Under the pieces are notes generated by a model. That model did no database searches. It saw only the letters and a program-made list of their open reading frames with translations, and had not been told where the DNA came from. From NCBI RefSeq assembly GCF_947497915.1, contig NZ_CANMIJ010000001.1, forward strand, positions 218,501-282,500: 64,000 bases of DNA. The letters run 5' to 3'. The stretch is from an uncultured Erythrobacter sp. (GTDB lineage Bacteria > Pseudomonadota > Alphaproteobacteria > Sphingomonadales > Sphingomonadaceae). Of the stretch, positions 1 through 8,129 are shown in pieces. Each line of letters starts with the position of its first letter. The first letter of the stretch is position 1. Position numbers and translations under genes: made by a program.

Positions 1-100
1 GGCTCCGGCCAAACCGGTGCCGATGATCGCCTACACAGATATGACGCGTCTCGCTCTGACAGATACCGCATTTTCACGGGCTGAAACATCGTGAGATTGC

Positions 101-129
101 TTGACTCATGCTCAGGGACACCATAGGAG
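101..129 (+). promoter_or_regulatory. Possible promoter of the rpmH operon
   Basis: TTGACT at 101-106 is followed after 17 bases by TAGGAG at 124-129, a reasonable -35 with a weak -10. It lies upstream of rpmH and of the hairpin at 144-170. The first 94 bases may also hold the tail of an upstream gene: a frame stays open from base 2 to a TGA at 92-94, but I do not recognise it. Confidence 0.3.
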
Positions 130-143
130 CGCGCGCCTGACCC

Positions 144-170
144 GGCTGCCTTTGTGGGTAGCCGCTTTTT
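144..170 (+). terminator. Hairpin with T-run before rpmH
   Basis: GGCTGCC (144-150) pairs with GGTAGCC (157-163, one G-T pair) around a six-base loop, followed by GC and five T. This is the shape of an intrinsic terminator. It either ends the gene left of the window or, if the promoter at 101-129 is used, sits in the rpmH leader as a possible attenuator. Confidence 0.5.
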
Positions 171-237
171 ATTGGTGGCGGGCCAGCGAGGTCATCTCGC
201 ACAGCTTAGCCCACCGGATTATTTTATCGAGGACGAT

Positions 238-372
238 ATGAAGCGGACTTTTCAGCCCAGCAACCTAGTGCGTGCCCGTCGGCATGGTTTCTTTGCACGT
301 AAGGCAACTCCGGGTGGCCGTAAGGTTATCCGTGCACGTCGCAAGCGCGGGCGTAAGAGCCTCTCGGCTTAA
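238..372 (+). CDS. rpmH: 50S ribosomal protein L34
   Basis: A 44-residue, strongly basic protein that starts MKRTFQPSN and carries the RRHGFFARK and [13 protein letters not shown] segments typical of bacterial L34, a late-assembling component of the large ribosomal subunit. The length is the family norm. The ATG at 238 follows a GAGGA purine stretch at 229-233. An earlier in-frame ATG at 154 would add 28 residues unlike L34 and is not used. It heads the conserved order rpmH-rnpA-yidD-yidC-engB. Confidence 0.97.
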   Translation: MKRTFQPSNLVRARRHGFFARKATPGGRKVIRARRKRGRKSLSA

Positions 373-524
373 TTCTTTCGCGCGCGCCATCTGGCGTGCG
401 ATTTACTCGCTCTCGCGGCTCAAAGGCTGCGTCGCTGCGGGCAGCCATTTGGCATATACGGGCTCCCTTTCGGGGGCCCGTTTGTATTTTTGGTTTCGTT
501 CAAAACCCGCTACATCGCCTTTTC

Positions 525-935
525 ATGCTTCAAACAATCACCAAACGGTCTGATTTTCTTGCCGCGAATAAGGGGCTACGCAATGCGCGGGCCGGATTTG
601 TGCTGCTGACACGGCCCAATGATGGCGCTGGTGTGCGGTTTGGCATCACAGTCACGAAAAAGATCGGCAATGCTGTGGTGCGCAACCGGATGAAGCGGCG
701 CTTTCGCGAATTGCTTCGCGACAAATTACCGCAGTTCGGTCTTCCAGATCACGATCACGTGCTGATCGGGCGCGCAGGCGGAGTTGAACGCGACTTCCAA
801 CTTATGTCCTTAGAGCTCGACAGGGCGTTGGAGCGTGCGCGAGAGGGTAAATCCGATCCCGCGCGCGGCCGCCGTCCAAGACGCGGAAATCAGAACGGGA
901 ACCAGAACAAAGGGGGCAGCGCGAGCGGCAAATGA
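525..935 (+). CDS. rnpA: Ribonuclease P protein component
   Basis: Protein subunit of RNase P, which helps the catalytic RNA trim tRNA 5' ends. The ATG at 525 gives 136 residues beginning [11 protein letters not shown], the usual N-terminus; an upstream in-frame ATG at 396 would add 43 unrelated residues. The RNA-binding RNR signature is clear ([14 protein letters not shown], around residues 57-70), preceded by the [13 protein letters not shown] strand. The C-terminus is a disordered Arg/Gly/Asn-rich tail ([17 protein letters not shown]) longer than in many relatives. The stop overlaps the yidD start (ATGA), so translation is probably coupled. Confidence 0.95.
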   Translation: MLQTITKRSDFLAANKGLRNARAGFVLLTRPNDGAGVRFGITVTKKIGNAVVRNRMKRRFRELLRDKLPQFGLPDHDHVLIGRAGGVERDFQLMSLELDRALERAREGKSDPARGRRPRRGNQNGNQNKGGSASGK

Positions 936-1141
936 AGCACATTTTCATCTTCATCGCGCGCGCGTGGCAGCTTGGCCCGTCGCGCATTTTGCCGCCGACC
1001 TGCCGCTTTGCCCCGTCATGCAGCCAATATGCGATTCAAGCACTCACGAAATATGGTGCTCTCAAGGGTGGATGGTTGGCTATAAAGCGTATAGGGCGCT
1101 GCCATCCATGGGGCGGTGACGGATATGATCCGGTACCCTAG
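932..1141 (+). CDS. yidD: Membrane protein insertion efficiency factor YidD
   Basis: A 69-residue protein with the YidD pattern: an amphipathic N-terminal segment, then [15 protein letters not shown] with its three cysteines, a [15 protein letters not shown] segment and a short GGYDPVP-like end (GDGYDPVP). YidD supports YidC-dependent insertion at the inner membrane. The ATG overlaps the rnpA stop by four bases and yidC follows, which is the standard context. Length is normal for the family. Confidence 0.93.
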   Translation: MKHIFIFIARAWQLGPSRILPPTCRFAPSCSQYAIQALTKYGALKGGWLAIKRIGRCHPWGGDGYDPVP

Positions 1142-1199
1142 CAATATTTAGTGTAGTATCCATATAATACACTTAGAGACGAACTGACGGGATTTCATT

Positions 1200-2981
1200 T
1201 TGGACAACCAGCGCAATCTTTTGCTCGCTGTCGCACTATCCGCCATGCTGATTTTCGGCTGGGATCTTGCGATGCGGACCTTCTACCCGGAGGCCGCAAT
1301 TAGTGTGCCGACCGAGCAAACCGAGCCTGCTGCGCAAGCAAGCGCCGGCAGTGCACCGGGCACGACGACGGTCGCTGGCGATCTACCAGAGGGCGCTTCG
1401 GTGCCTGTGGGACCAGTCGATATGTCGGCGGCGCTCGCTGATCCGAATCGCGTTGTGATCGATACGCCGAAGCTGGCCGGTTCGATCAACCTCGTCGGCG
1501 CGCAAGTCGATGACATCGTGCTCAAAAATTATCGTCAGTCGGTGGAGAAGGACAGCGGCCCTGTTCGTCTGTTCGCACCGGCTCGCACTGAAGACCAGTA
1601 TTTTGCGCAATTCGGCTTTGTCGTCGGTGCGCAGCGTATGGCCGATACGATTGTGTGGGAGGCGAGCGGCGAAAAACTGACGCCAGGCACGCCAGTCACT
1701 CTGACTCACACGGATGAGGCAGGTCTGACCTACTCGATCGTGATGACGATTGATGACGAATATATGATTTCTGCGACGCAATCGGTCGCCAATGCCTCTG
1801 AAGCGGCAGCGATTGTTCAACCGTTCACGCTGATCGACCGCACCAGCAAGAACGCCTCGCCAGACGAATTTATTGTACACTCCGGCCCAATCGGCGTGTT
1901 TGATGATACACTGCAAGACAGCAACAATTACGAAGAGTTGGCCGAGATTGGCCGCGATATGCCGGGCGGCACTGCTGACTGGCTTGGCTTTACGGATCGC
2001 TATTGGCTTTCCGCGCTTGTCCCGGGCGAGGGCGAAACTGCCAGCGCTGGCTTCCGTGCGCTGGGCGGGGATCTTTACCGCAGCGGCATTACCTATCAGG
2101 CGCAGACAATTCCTGCCGGCGGCAGTCTGACCCAATCGACGCAGCTGTTTGCGGGCGCAAAAAAGTCCACCGTCCTCGATAAATACGAAGACAGCGGCAT
2201 CACCTATTTCGGCAAGGCGATTTCTTGGGGTTGGTTTGAGTTTATCGAAAAGCCGTTCCTATGGCTCTTGCGCACGCTCAACGGACTTGTCGGAAATTTC
2301 GGCGTCGCGATCATCCTGCTGACAGTGATCGTTCGCGGTCTGATGTTCCCAATTGCTCAAAAGCAATTCGCCAGCATGGCCGGTATGAAAGCTGTCCAGC
2401 CAAAGATGAAGGCGATTCAGGAACGCTACAAAGACGACAAGCCGCAGCAGCAGCAAGAGATCATGAAGCTGTACAAGGAAGAGGGCGTCAATCCGCTTGC
2501 GGGTTGTTTGCCGATCCTGATCCAGATTCCGATCTTCTTCGCGCTGTATAAAGTGCTGATGCTGGCGATTGAGATGCGGCATGAGCCGTTCCTCTACATC
2601 TCGGATTTGTCCGCACCTGATCCGGCAACAATCCTGAACCTGTTCGGCCTGTTGCCATTTGAAGTTCCCGGCTTCCTCGGCATTGGTGTGCTCGCGGTTC
2701 TGCTGGGTGTGACGATGTGGCTGACATTTAAACTCAACCCGTCGGCGATGGACCCAATGCAGCAGCAGATATTCAATCTGATGCCGTGGATCCTCATGTT
2801 CGTCATGGCACCGTTTGCCGCTGGCCTGCTGATCTACTGGGTAACATCGAACCTCCTGACGCTGGCTCAGCAAAGCTATCTCTACTCCAAGCATCCCGCG
2901 CTGAAAGCGCAGGCTAAGAAGGACAAGGAAGAGATGGCCAAGAAAAAGGCGGCTGAGGACGAGGCGAAAGGGAAAGCGTGA
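1200..2981 (+). CDS. yidC: Membrane protein insertase YidC
   Basis: A 593-residue insertase that places proteins in the inner membrane alone or with SecYEG. It has an N-terminal membrane segment (residues about 5-23), a large periplasmic beta domain (to about residue 340) and the conserved five-helix core with the LAGCLPILIQIPIFFALYK motif, ending in a Lys/Ala/Glu-rich cytoplasmic tail. A TTG start at 1200 is the best fit: the protein then begins MDNQRNLLLAVALS, as in other alphaproteobacteria, with a weak GACGGG purine stretch upstream. The 3' end overlaps the engB start. Confidence 0.95.
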   Translation: MDNQRNLLLAVALSAMLIFGWDLAMRTFYPEAAISVPTEQTEPAAQASAGSAPGTTTVAGDLPEGASVPVGPVDMSAALADPNRVVIDTPKLAGSINLVGAQVDDIVLKNYRQSVEKDSGPVRLFAPARTEDQYFAQFGFVVGAQRMADTIVWEASGEKLTPGTPVTLTHTDEAGLTYSIVMTIDDEYMISATQSVANASEAAAIVQPFTLIDRTSKNASPDEFIVHSGPIGVFDDTLQDSNNYEELAEIGRDMPGGTADWLGFTDRYWLSALVPGEGETASAGFRALGGDLYRSGITYQAQTIPAGGSLTQSTQLFAGAKKSTVLDKYEDSGITYFGKAISWGWFEFIEKPFLWLLRTLNGLVGNFGVAIILLTVIVRGLMFPIAQKQFASMAGMKAVQPKMKAIQERYKDDKPQQQQEIMKLYKEEGVNPLAGCLPILIQIPIFFALYKVLMLAIEMRHEPFLYISDLSAPDPATILNLFGLLPFEVPGFLGIGVLAVLLGVTMWLTFKLNPSAMDPMQQQIFNLMPWILMFVMAPFAAGLLIYWVTSNLLTLAQQSYLYSKHPALKAQAKKDKEEMAKKKAAEDEAKGKA

Positions 2982-3679
2982 ACGCGCCCGATCTAACCCC
3001 CGAGCAGGTCGAAGCCGAATTAGAGGAGCGCGCGCAATTGCGCCGAGAGAAGAAGGCTGCGCGCCTATTCTCTGGCCGTGTCGACTTTCTACTATCAGCG
3101 CCGCAGCTTAAATTCCTGCCTGAACCGACAGTGCCCGAGATCGCGTTTTGCGGACGAAGCAATGTCGGCAAATCCTCGCTTTTGAATGCCCTGACAGGGC
3201 GTAAGAATATCGCGCGTGCTTCGGTGACGCCGGGACGGACGCAGGAACTCAACTACTTTGAAGTGGGCGAACCGACGCAGCTGCGGCTCGTCGATATGCC
3301 CGGCTATGGCTTTGCCAAAGCGCCTGTTTCGGTGGTCGATAAGTGGAAGAAGCTTGTCCGCTCTTACCTACGCGGCCGTCAGGTGCTGGCCCGCAATCTG
3401 GTGTTGGTTGATAGCCGTCATGGTCTAAAAGACGTTGATCGTGACATGATGAAAATGCTTGATGAAGCAGCCGTTGGCTACCGCATCGTGCTTACCAAAA
3501 CGGACAAGATCAAAGCCAGCCATCTTGAACGTGTCGCCAATGAAGTGGCCGACGAAGCGCGTAAGCATCCCGCCGCATTCCCCGAACTGCACCTTACTAG
3601 CAGTGAGAAGGGAATGGGAATCGACGCCTTGCGGGTCGCGGTCATACAGGATGCGTTGGGAGTCGAAGCTCTCGATTAG
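2978..3679 (+). CDS. engB: Ribosome biogenesis GTPase EngB (YihA/YsxC)
   Basis: A 233-residue GTP-binding protein of the EngB family, needed for 50S subunit assembly. The P-loop GRSNVGKSS (about residues 57-65), the DMPGYG switch II motif and TKTD specificity motif are all present. The start is a GTG overlapping the yidC stop (GTGA), which points to translational coupling. The gene ends the operon and is followed by the strong hairpin at 3703-3736. The N-terminal 35 residues are acidic/basic and probably disordered. Confidence 0.94.
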   Translation: MNAPDLTPEQVEAELEERAQLRREKKAARLFSGRVDFLLSAPQLKFLPEPTVPEIAFCGRSNVGKSSLLNALTGRKNIARASVTPGRTQELNYFEVGEPTQLRLVDMPGYGFAKAPVSVVDKWKKLVRSYLRGRQVLARNLVLVDSRHGLKDVDRDMMKMLDEAAVGYRIVLTKTDKIKASHLERVANEVADEARKHPAAFPELHLTSSEKGMGIDALRVAVIQDALGVEALD

Positions 3680-3702
3680 CGGCTTGAGACATTCTTAAAC
3701 GC

Positions 3703-3740
3703 AAAAAGGGCGGGCTATTTCTAGCCCGCCCTTTTTGTTT
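3703..3740. terminator. Bidirectional intrinsic terminator
   Basis: AAAAAGGGCGGGCTA (3703-3717) and its exact complement (3722-3736) enclose a four-base loop. Runs of A on the left and T on the right make it work on both strands. It closes the rpmH-engB operon and the convergent TonB receptor gene. Confidence 0.92.
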
Positions 3741-3759
3741 GGCACTGTGTCGCCACGCT

Positions 3760-6276
3760 TTAGAAGCGGAAGCCCACCTCCGCACCGATCAAGCGGCGAG
3801 CGCCCGGCGAGATAAAAGATCCGCCAAACTCGATCGCAGGGATCACCTCGTTTAGGTATTCGCGGTTCAACACGTTCTCGGCAAAGACGGAAGCCGTGAA
3901 ATCGCCAATTTCGACCCCTGCACGAACATTCAGAACGCCGAACGCCTCACGCTGGGCTACACCGTAATTCGCGTTGCCAACAAAGTCAGGCAGTGCGAGC
4001 GCCGAGATAGGCAGCAGGCCTGAGAAGATTGTCGGTGCTTCCTGATCCTGGAACGAATGGAACCAAGTCGGGCCAGTGATCCGGTAATCCGCGCGCATGA
4101 TCAAATTGACGTCATTGTTGATCGGCGTGTCAATCTCTGTGCCGATATTGATCGTATAATCAGCGGTGTAAGGCGATTTGTTGCCGACCGTAGTCGGACG
4201 TGAGCTGTTTGCTTTGATCTCTGATTCGGTGATGTTGACCGCGCCAAAGAACTTCCAACCCTCGACCACTTCTGCAGTGGTGTTAAATTCAATTCCGTAC
4301 ACCTCGACCTCATCAATGTTGGACACGACCCGTAGTAGGCCGAACGAACCAACGAAGAATTCGAAGAACTGCATGTCTTCGATATCGGTGTAGTAACCCG
4401 CGAGGTCGAATGTCACTGCGCCGTTTGCGAACTGACCTTTCACGCCCGCTTCGAACGCAGAGGAGACCTCTTTGTCGTATTGATCGCCGATCACGACGTC
4501 CGCGCCAATGAACTGGACAAAGTTCGCATCGATGATCGCTGAGGAACCCTGATTGTTAAATCCGCCCGACTTAAATCCTATACCCCAGTTGGCGTAGAAA
4601 TTGAGATCAGGATTGGGCTGCCAGCTGAGGCTGACTTTTGGTTGAAGTTGACGGAAAGTCTCTTCGACGGGAGCGAACGCTCCAAACGCGAGGCCCGGAT
4701 TGATCGGGCCGCCGGTAAAGGGATCAAGCGCGCCAGCGGGCACTTGCGATTCCGAAGATCGATCCTCGATATCGTAACGCAGTGCGAGACCAGCGGTGAA
4801 ATCGCCTGTGCGGTATTCCGCATTACCGAACACTGCAAACACGGTGGTGTCGAACGCGTCGGCCAGCAGCAGTGAGGTTGGGTTTGCGCTGCCCGGAGCA
4901 TTGAACAATTCCCGGCTTACGCCTGCGCCTGTGTCGCCGCCGATACTGACGCCGGTTTCACGATCAATGCTGAGGAAATATCCGCCAAGCTGCCAGCTGA
5001 GCGCGCCGCCGCCGCTTGAGGCCAAGCGAATTTCGCCGCTGATGTCCGACTGGTTGCGGATTTGCAGCTGGGTGCCGTCACATGTCGTCGGACTGTATGC
5101 GCCGAATGTAGAACCGTTGGCCGGTGCGAAGATAAATGGCACGGGGATCTGGCCGACAAAACCCGGTTGGTTGACCGGAAAGCCTGTAAGGCTGGCGGTT
5201 GAGGCAAAGCAGCTATCAACCACGCCCTGTGCAGCAGGATCAGCGGCGTTGATAAAGCGGGCAAAGTCAGCCGAAGTGCCATCTGCCGTCAGCAATTGGT
5301 CCACATCGGAATAAAGCGCCCATGCTGTCAGGCTGAAATCGCCAAAATCATGCTCCAACTTGGCCGAGATATCGAAGCTGTCCTGTTCGTTGGTCGGACG
5401 GATATTGCCGTAATATCGGAATGGGTGGTCGTTGACGTCCTCATTAAAGGCCGGGTTCACGCCAGCGAAGTTTGGCAGATGGAAGGAGGAGTTGAAGTTA
5501 ATCGATGCACCGCGCAGCTGGGAATAGCGAGCTTTCACATCAATCTCTGTCGCTTCGCCTAGATTGGCGAGAATGCGGCCATCGACGGACCATGTCTCTT
5601 GATCATCGACAACGTCAGCGTTCAGGAATTCGTTGGTGAAGAAGCCGTCAGTCGTCCGGTAATAGCCAGACAGCACGAAGCCGAGGTTTTGAGCCAGTGG
5701 TCCCGAAATGTAGGCGGTGCCTTCGGCGGTGTTTTCATTGGCGTAAGAAGCGCGCACGGCCCCTTCGAACACATCACCGGGCTTCTTTGTCGAGAGCACA
5801 ATCGCGCCGGCGGCAGCGTTTCGACCATACAGGGCGCCTTGCGGACCTTTCAGGATTTCGACCTGCTGAAGAGTACCTTGATTTTGGTTGAGCTGCGCAG
5901 TGTTGGTTTTCAAGATACCGTCGACAACCAGCGCGACAGAGCTTTCCGCGTCGCGCGCGCCATTAATTCCGCGAATGTTGATCTGGGTATCGCCAGCTTC
6001 GGCTGTACCGGTGACGATAGTGACGCCGGGGGTCAGCTGTGAAAAGTCTGCTGCGTTTTGCGCGCCGGTTTTCTCCAGAGCATCTGCAGTCAGCACAGAG
6101 ACCGAAGCGGGGACGTCCTGCAAACGCTCGCTCTGGCGGCGTGCCGTTACGATGATTGCGTTGTCATCCTCTTCTTCGGCTGCGGGCTGTTCAGGTGCCG
6201 ATTGAGCGAGTGCTGGCGCGGATGTGCATGCGATGGCTGCAAAGGATGCTGCGGCCAGAAAACGGTATTGACGCAT
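3760..6276 (-). CDS. TonB-dependent outer membrane receptor
   Basis: An 838-residue outer membrane receptor: signal peptide (AAASFAAIACTSAPALAQ, cleavage near residue 25), an acidic linker with the TonB-box-like AIIVTARRQSERLQDVP, a plug domain (TPGVTIVTG, RGINGARDAESSV, LKGPQGALYGRNAAAG) and a beta barrel ending in VGFRF with the expected C-terminal aromatic residue. It belongs to the FecA-like group that is greatly expanded in Sphingomonadales and imports varied organic substrates. It is divergent from the GntR-type gene at 6523, with the ATTGTATACAAT palindrome between them, so it may serve the catabolic operon at 7.2-13.3 kb. The ligand cannot be read from sequence. Confidence 0.9.
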   Translation of the reverse strand: MRQYRFLAAASFAAIACTSAPALAQSAPEQPAAEEEDDNAIIVTARRQSERLQDVPASVSVLTADALEKTGAQNAADFSQLTPGVTIVTGTAEAGDTQINIRGINGARDAESSVALVVDGILKTNTAQLNQNQGTLQQVEILKGPQGALYGRNAAAGAIVLSTKKPGDVFEGAVRASYANENTAEGTAYISGPLAQNLGFVLSGYYRTTDGFFTNEFLNADVVDDQETWSVDGRILANLGEATEIDVKARYSQLRGASINFNSSFHLPNFAGVNPAFNEDVNDHPFRYYGNIRPTNEQDSFDISAKLEHDFGDFSLTAWALYSDVDQLLTADGTSADFARFINAADPAAQGVVDSCFASTASLTGFPVNQPGFVGQIPVPFIFAPANGSTFGAYSPTTCDGTQLQIRNQSDISGEIRLASSGGGALSWQLGGYFLSIDRETGVSIGGDTGAGVSRELFNAPGSANPTSLLLADAFDTTVFAVFGNAEYRTGDFTAGLALRYDIEDRSSESQVPAGALDPFTGGPINPGLAFGAFAPVEETFRQLQPKVSLSWQPNPDLNFYANWGIGFKSGGFNNQGSSAIIDANFVQFIGADVVIGDQYDKEVSSAFEAGVKGQFANGAVTFDLAGYYTDIEDMQFFEFFVGSFGLLRVVSNIDEVEVYGIEFNTTAEVVEGWKFFGAVNITESEIKANSSRPTTVGNKSPYTADYTINIGTEIDTPINNDVNLIMRADYRITGPTWFHSFQDQEAPTIFSGLLPISALALPDFVGNANYGVAQREAFGVLNVRAGVEIGDFTASVFAENVLNREYLNEVIPAIEFGGSFISPGARRLIGAEVGFRF

Positions 6277-6443
6277 GAAAAAGTTCCCCTTGGTTCAGGC
6301 CCTGCTTGAGCAGGATAAATGCTGTTCCGATCCCACGAAATGCAAGCCGCTGTTTGACTGTCTTTGTTCCCCCTAAAATGCTGCGCATAATCTCATGTTG
6401 CAGCATGTCCGGGCAAAATGTCAGCTTGCGTTGATATCGCTTT

Positions 6444-6455
6444 ATTGTATACAAT
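6444..6455. promoter_or_regulatory. Probable GntR/FadR-type operator
   Basis: ATTGTATACAAT is a perfect 12-base palindrome in the 246-base gap between the divergent TonB receptor and gntR genes. A nearly identical copy (ATTGTATACATT) lies at 7199-7210. FadR-family regulators typically bind short palindromes of this T-G-T-A-T-A-C-A kind. Confidence 0.65.
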
Positions 6456-6522
6456 TTGAGAAAGTCAAGCTTCAACGTCTCTTCCAATAGGCAAGCGAGA
6501 CCTGTGATTAAGGCCCATTGAT

Positions 6523-7191
6523 ATGACCAAAGCGTCAGACCGCGCATACGACATGATCCGGGCGATGATCCTCTCCGGAGAATTGGCTGCGGGTGACCCG
6601 GTGCGTGAAGAGGCGCTGGCGGAGCGATGCGGCGTGTCGCGTACACCGGTAAGGGATGCGTTGCGCCGGCTTGAAGCGGACTTGATGATCCGTAAAACCG
6701 AATCGCAGCGCAGCTTTGTTTCCGACTGGTCGCTTGATGATGTTGGAGACGCCTTTGAGCTGCGCGCCATGCTTGAAGGATATGCTGCGAAACGGGCGGC
6801 GGCGCACATGACGGCCGAGGTATTGCGGCGACTGCGCTCCTGCAATGAGGCGATTGGTGCGGCTATTTCCGGGAACCACCCTGATGTTGCGACGTTCCTT
6901 GATCGCAATCGCGAATTTCATGCGTTGGTGCTGGAGACTGCTGGTTCACGTCGGCTGACAAACTTATTGACCGCGCTGATTGAGCAGCCGGTCGTTTGGC
7001 GGACGGCGCACCATTACAGTCCTGAGGCTTTTCAGCGTTCGTATAGCGAGCATGATGATCTGCTTTCCGCCTTTGAGCGCCGTGATGGTGCTTGGGCGGA
7101 AACAATCATGGCAGGGCATATTCGCCGCGCTTTCCATGCCTATTCAGATGCCCATCAGGGCCTGAATGAAATGGAGCGAGGGGCGGCATAA
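6523..7191 (+). CDS. GntR-family transcriptional regulator (FadR/FCD type)
   Basis: A 222-residue regulator. The N-terminal winged helix-turn-helix is clear (ILSGELAAGDPVREEALAERCGVSRTPVRDALRRL, about residues 15-52). The C-terminal all-helical FCD domain has ELRAMLEGYAAKRAA and the H/D/E metal or ligand-binding positions (DRNREFHALVLE). FCD regulators usually sense the substrate or an intermediate of the neighbouring pathway. The gene is first in an operon: its TAA overlaps the next ATG by one base. The palindromes at 6444 and 7199 suggest control of itself and the divergent receptor. Confidence 0.9.
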   Translation: MTKASDRAYDMIRAMILSGELAAGDPVREEALAERCGVSRTPVRDALRRLEADLMIRKTESQRSFVSDWSLDDVGDAFELRAMLEGYAAKRAAAHMTAEVLRRLRSCNEAIGAAISGNHPDVATFLDRNREFHALVLETAGSRRLTNLLTALIEQPVVWRTAHHYSPEAFQRSYSEHDDLLSAFERRDGAWAETIMAGHIRRAFHAYSDAHQGLNEMERGAA

Positions 7192-8129
7192 TGTCAAAAT
7201 TGTATACATTACCTATCGAAATCGTCGAAGTCAGTCCGCGTGACGGGCTTCAGAATGAAAAAGCGCAGGTAAGTACTGCTGATAAAATCGCGCTGATCGA
7301 GAGGGCAATCGGTGCGGGTGCACGCCGAATTGAGGTGACCAGTTTTGTGAACCCGCGTGCGGTGCCGCAAATGGCCGATGCTGACGATGTGTGCGCAGGT
7401 CTGCCGATGCGCGATGACGTCACCTATATCGGACTCGTGATGAATCAGCGCGGCGCGGACAGAGCGCTTACGACGGGACGCATTGATCAGCTCGGCGCGG
7501 TCTGCGTCAGCACAGACACATTCGCGATGGCCAATCAGGGGCAGACCTCCGACGGTTCTGTCGAAGCAGCGAAAGCTATTATCGAAACAGCCAACGCCGC
7601 TGGCAAATCTGCACAGGCGACCATTGCCGCCAGTTTTGGGTGCCCGTTTGAAGGCGAAGTCGCGGAAGATCGAGTTGTCGAAATGGCGCGTGCGCTGGTC
7701 GATGCAGGCCCAGTCGAAATTGCGCTGGCTGATACTATAGGCGTCGGGAATCCGGCGCATGTCGCCAGCCTTGTCGCCCGCGTCAAAGACGTCATTGGCG
7801 ACCTCCCGGTGCGTGTTCATTTTCACAACACCCGCGGAACGGGGTTGGCCAATGTCTGGGCGGCCATTGGCGCGGGTGCTTCCACTATTGATGCGTCGAT
7901 TGGCGGGTTGGGCGGATGCCCATTCGCGCCTGGAGCCGCTGGAAATGTTGCGACCGAAGATGTCGTCTACATGCTGGAGCGCGCGGGGATCGCGACCGGC
8001 CTAAATCTCGACACTCTCATTCAATCAAACGCTTGGTTGAGCGGTGTCATGGACAAAGAGCTGCCCGCGATGGTGGCCAGATCGGGCGGTTTTCCCGTCC
8101 CAGAGAAACGAGAGAAGGAAGTGGCCTGA
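7191..8129 (+). CDS. Hydroxymethylglutaryl-CoA lyase family enzyme
   Basis: A 312-residue TIM-barrel lyase. It begins with the catalytic IVEVSPRDGLQNE segment (residues 10-22) and carries the HMG-CoA lyase signature with the reactive cysteine (IGGLGGCPFAPGAAGN, about residues 239-254) plus VRVHFHNTRG metal ligands. Such enzymes cleave 3-hydroxy-3-methyl-type acyl-CoAs to acetyl-CoA and a keto acid. It may be a true HMG-CoA lyase or act on a related hydroxyacyl-CoA made by the CoA-transferase at 12085. The start overlaps gntR by one base and its stop overlaps the next ATG (TGATG). A second palindrome falls just inside the coding start. Confidence 0.85.
   Translation: MSKLYTLPIEIVEVSPRDGLQNEKAQVSTADKIALIERAIGAGARRIEVTSFVNPRAVPQMADADDVCAGLPMRDDVTYIGLVMNQRGADRALTTGRIDQLGAVCVSTDTFAMANQGQTSDGSVEAAKAIIETANAAGKSAQATIAASFGCPFEGEVAEDRVVEMARALVDAGPVEIALADTIGVGNPAHVASLVARVKDVIGDLPVRVHFHNTRGTGLANVWAAIGAGASTIDASIGGLGGCPFAPGAAGNVATEDVVYMLERAGIATGLNLDTLIQSNAWLSGVMDKELPAMVARSGGFPVPEKREKEVA
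7199..7210. promoter_or_regulatory. Second GntR-type operator, inside the lyase start
   Basis: ATTGTATACATT matches the palindrome at 6444-6455 in 11 of 12 bases and covers codons 3-7 of the lyase gene. Binding here could act as a roadblock or serve an internal promoter separating the enzyme genes from gntR. Confidence 0.5.

Noticed and set aside
1383..2135. Long minus-strand open frame opposite yidC
   Set aside because: It is antisense to a well-conserved gene, has no recognisable domain and reflects high-GC codon bias.
3740..3755. TGGCA-like inverted repeat after the engB terminator
   Set aside because: The arms are six bases apart, not seven, and it sits between convergent gene ends, so it is not counted as an island operator.
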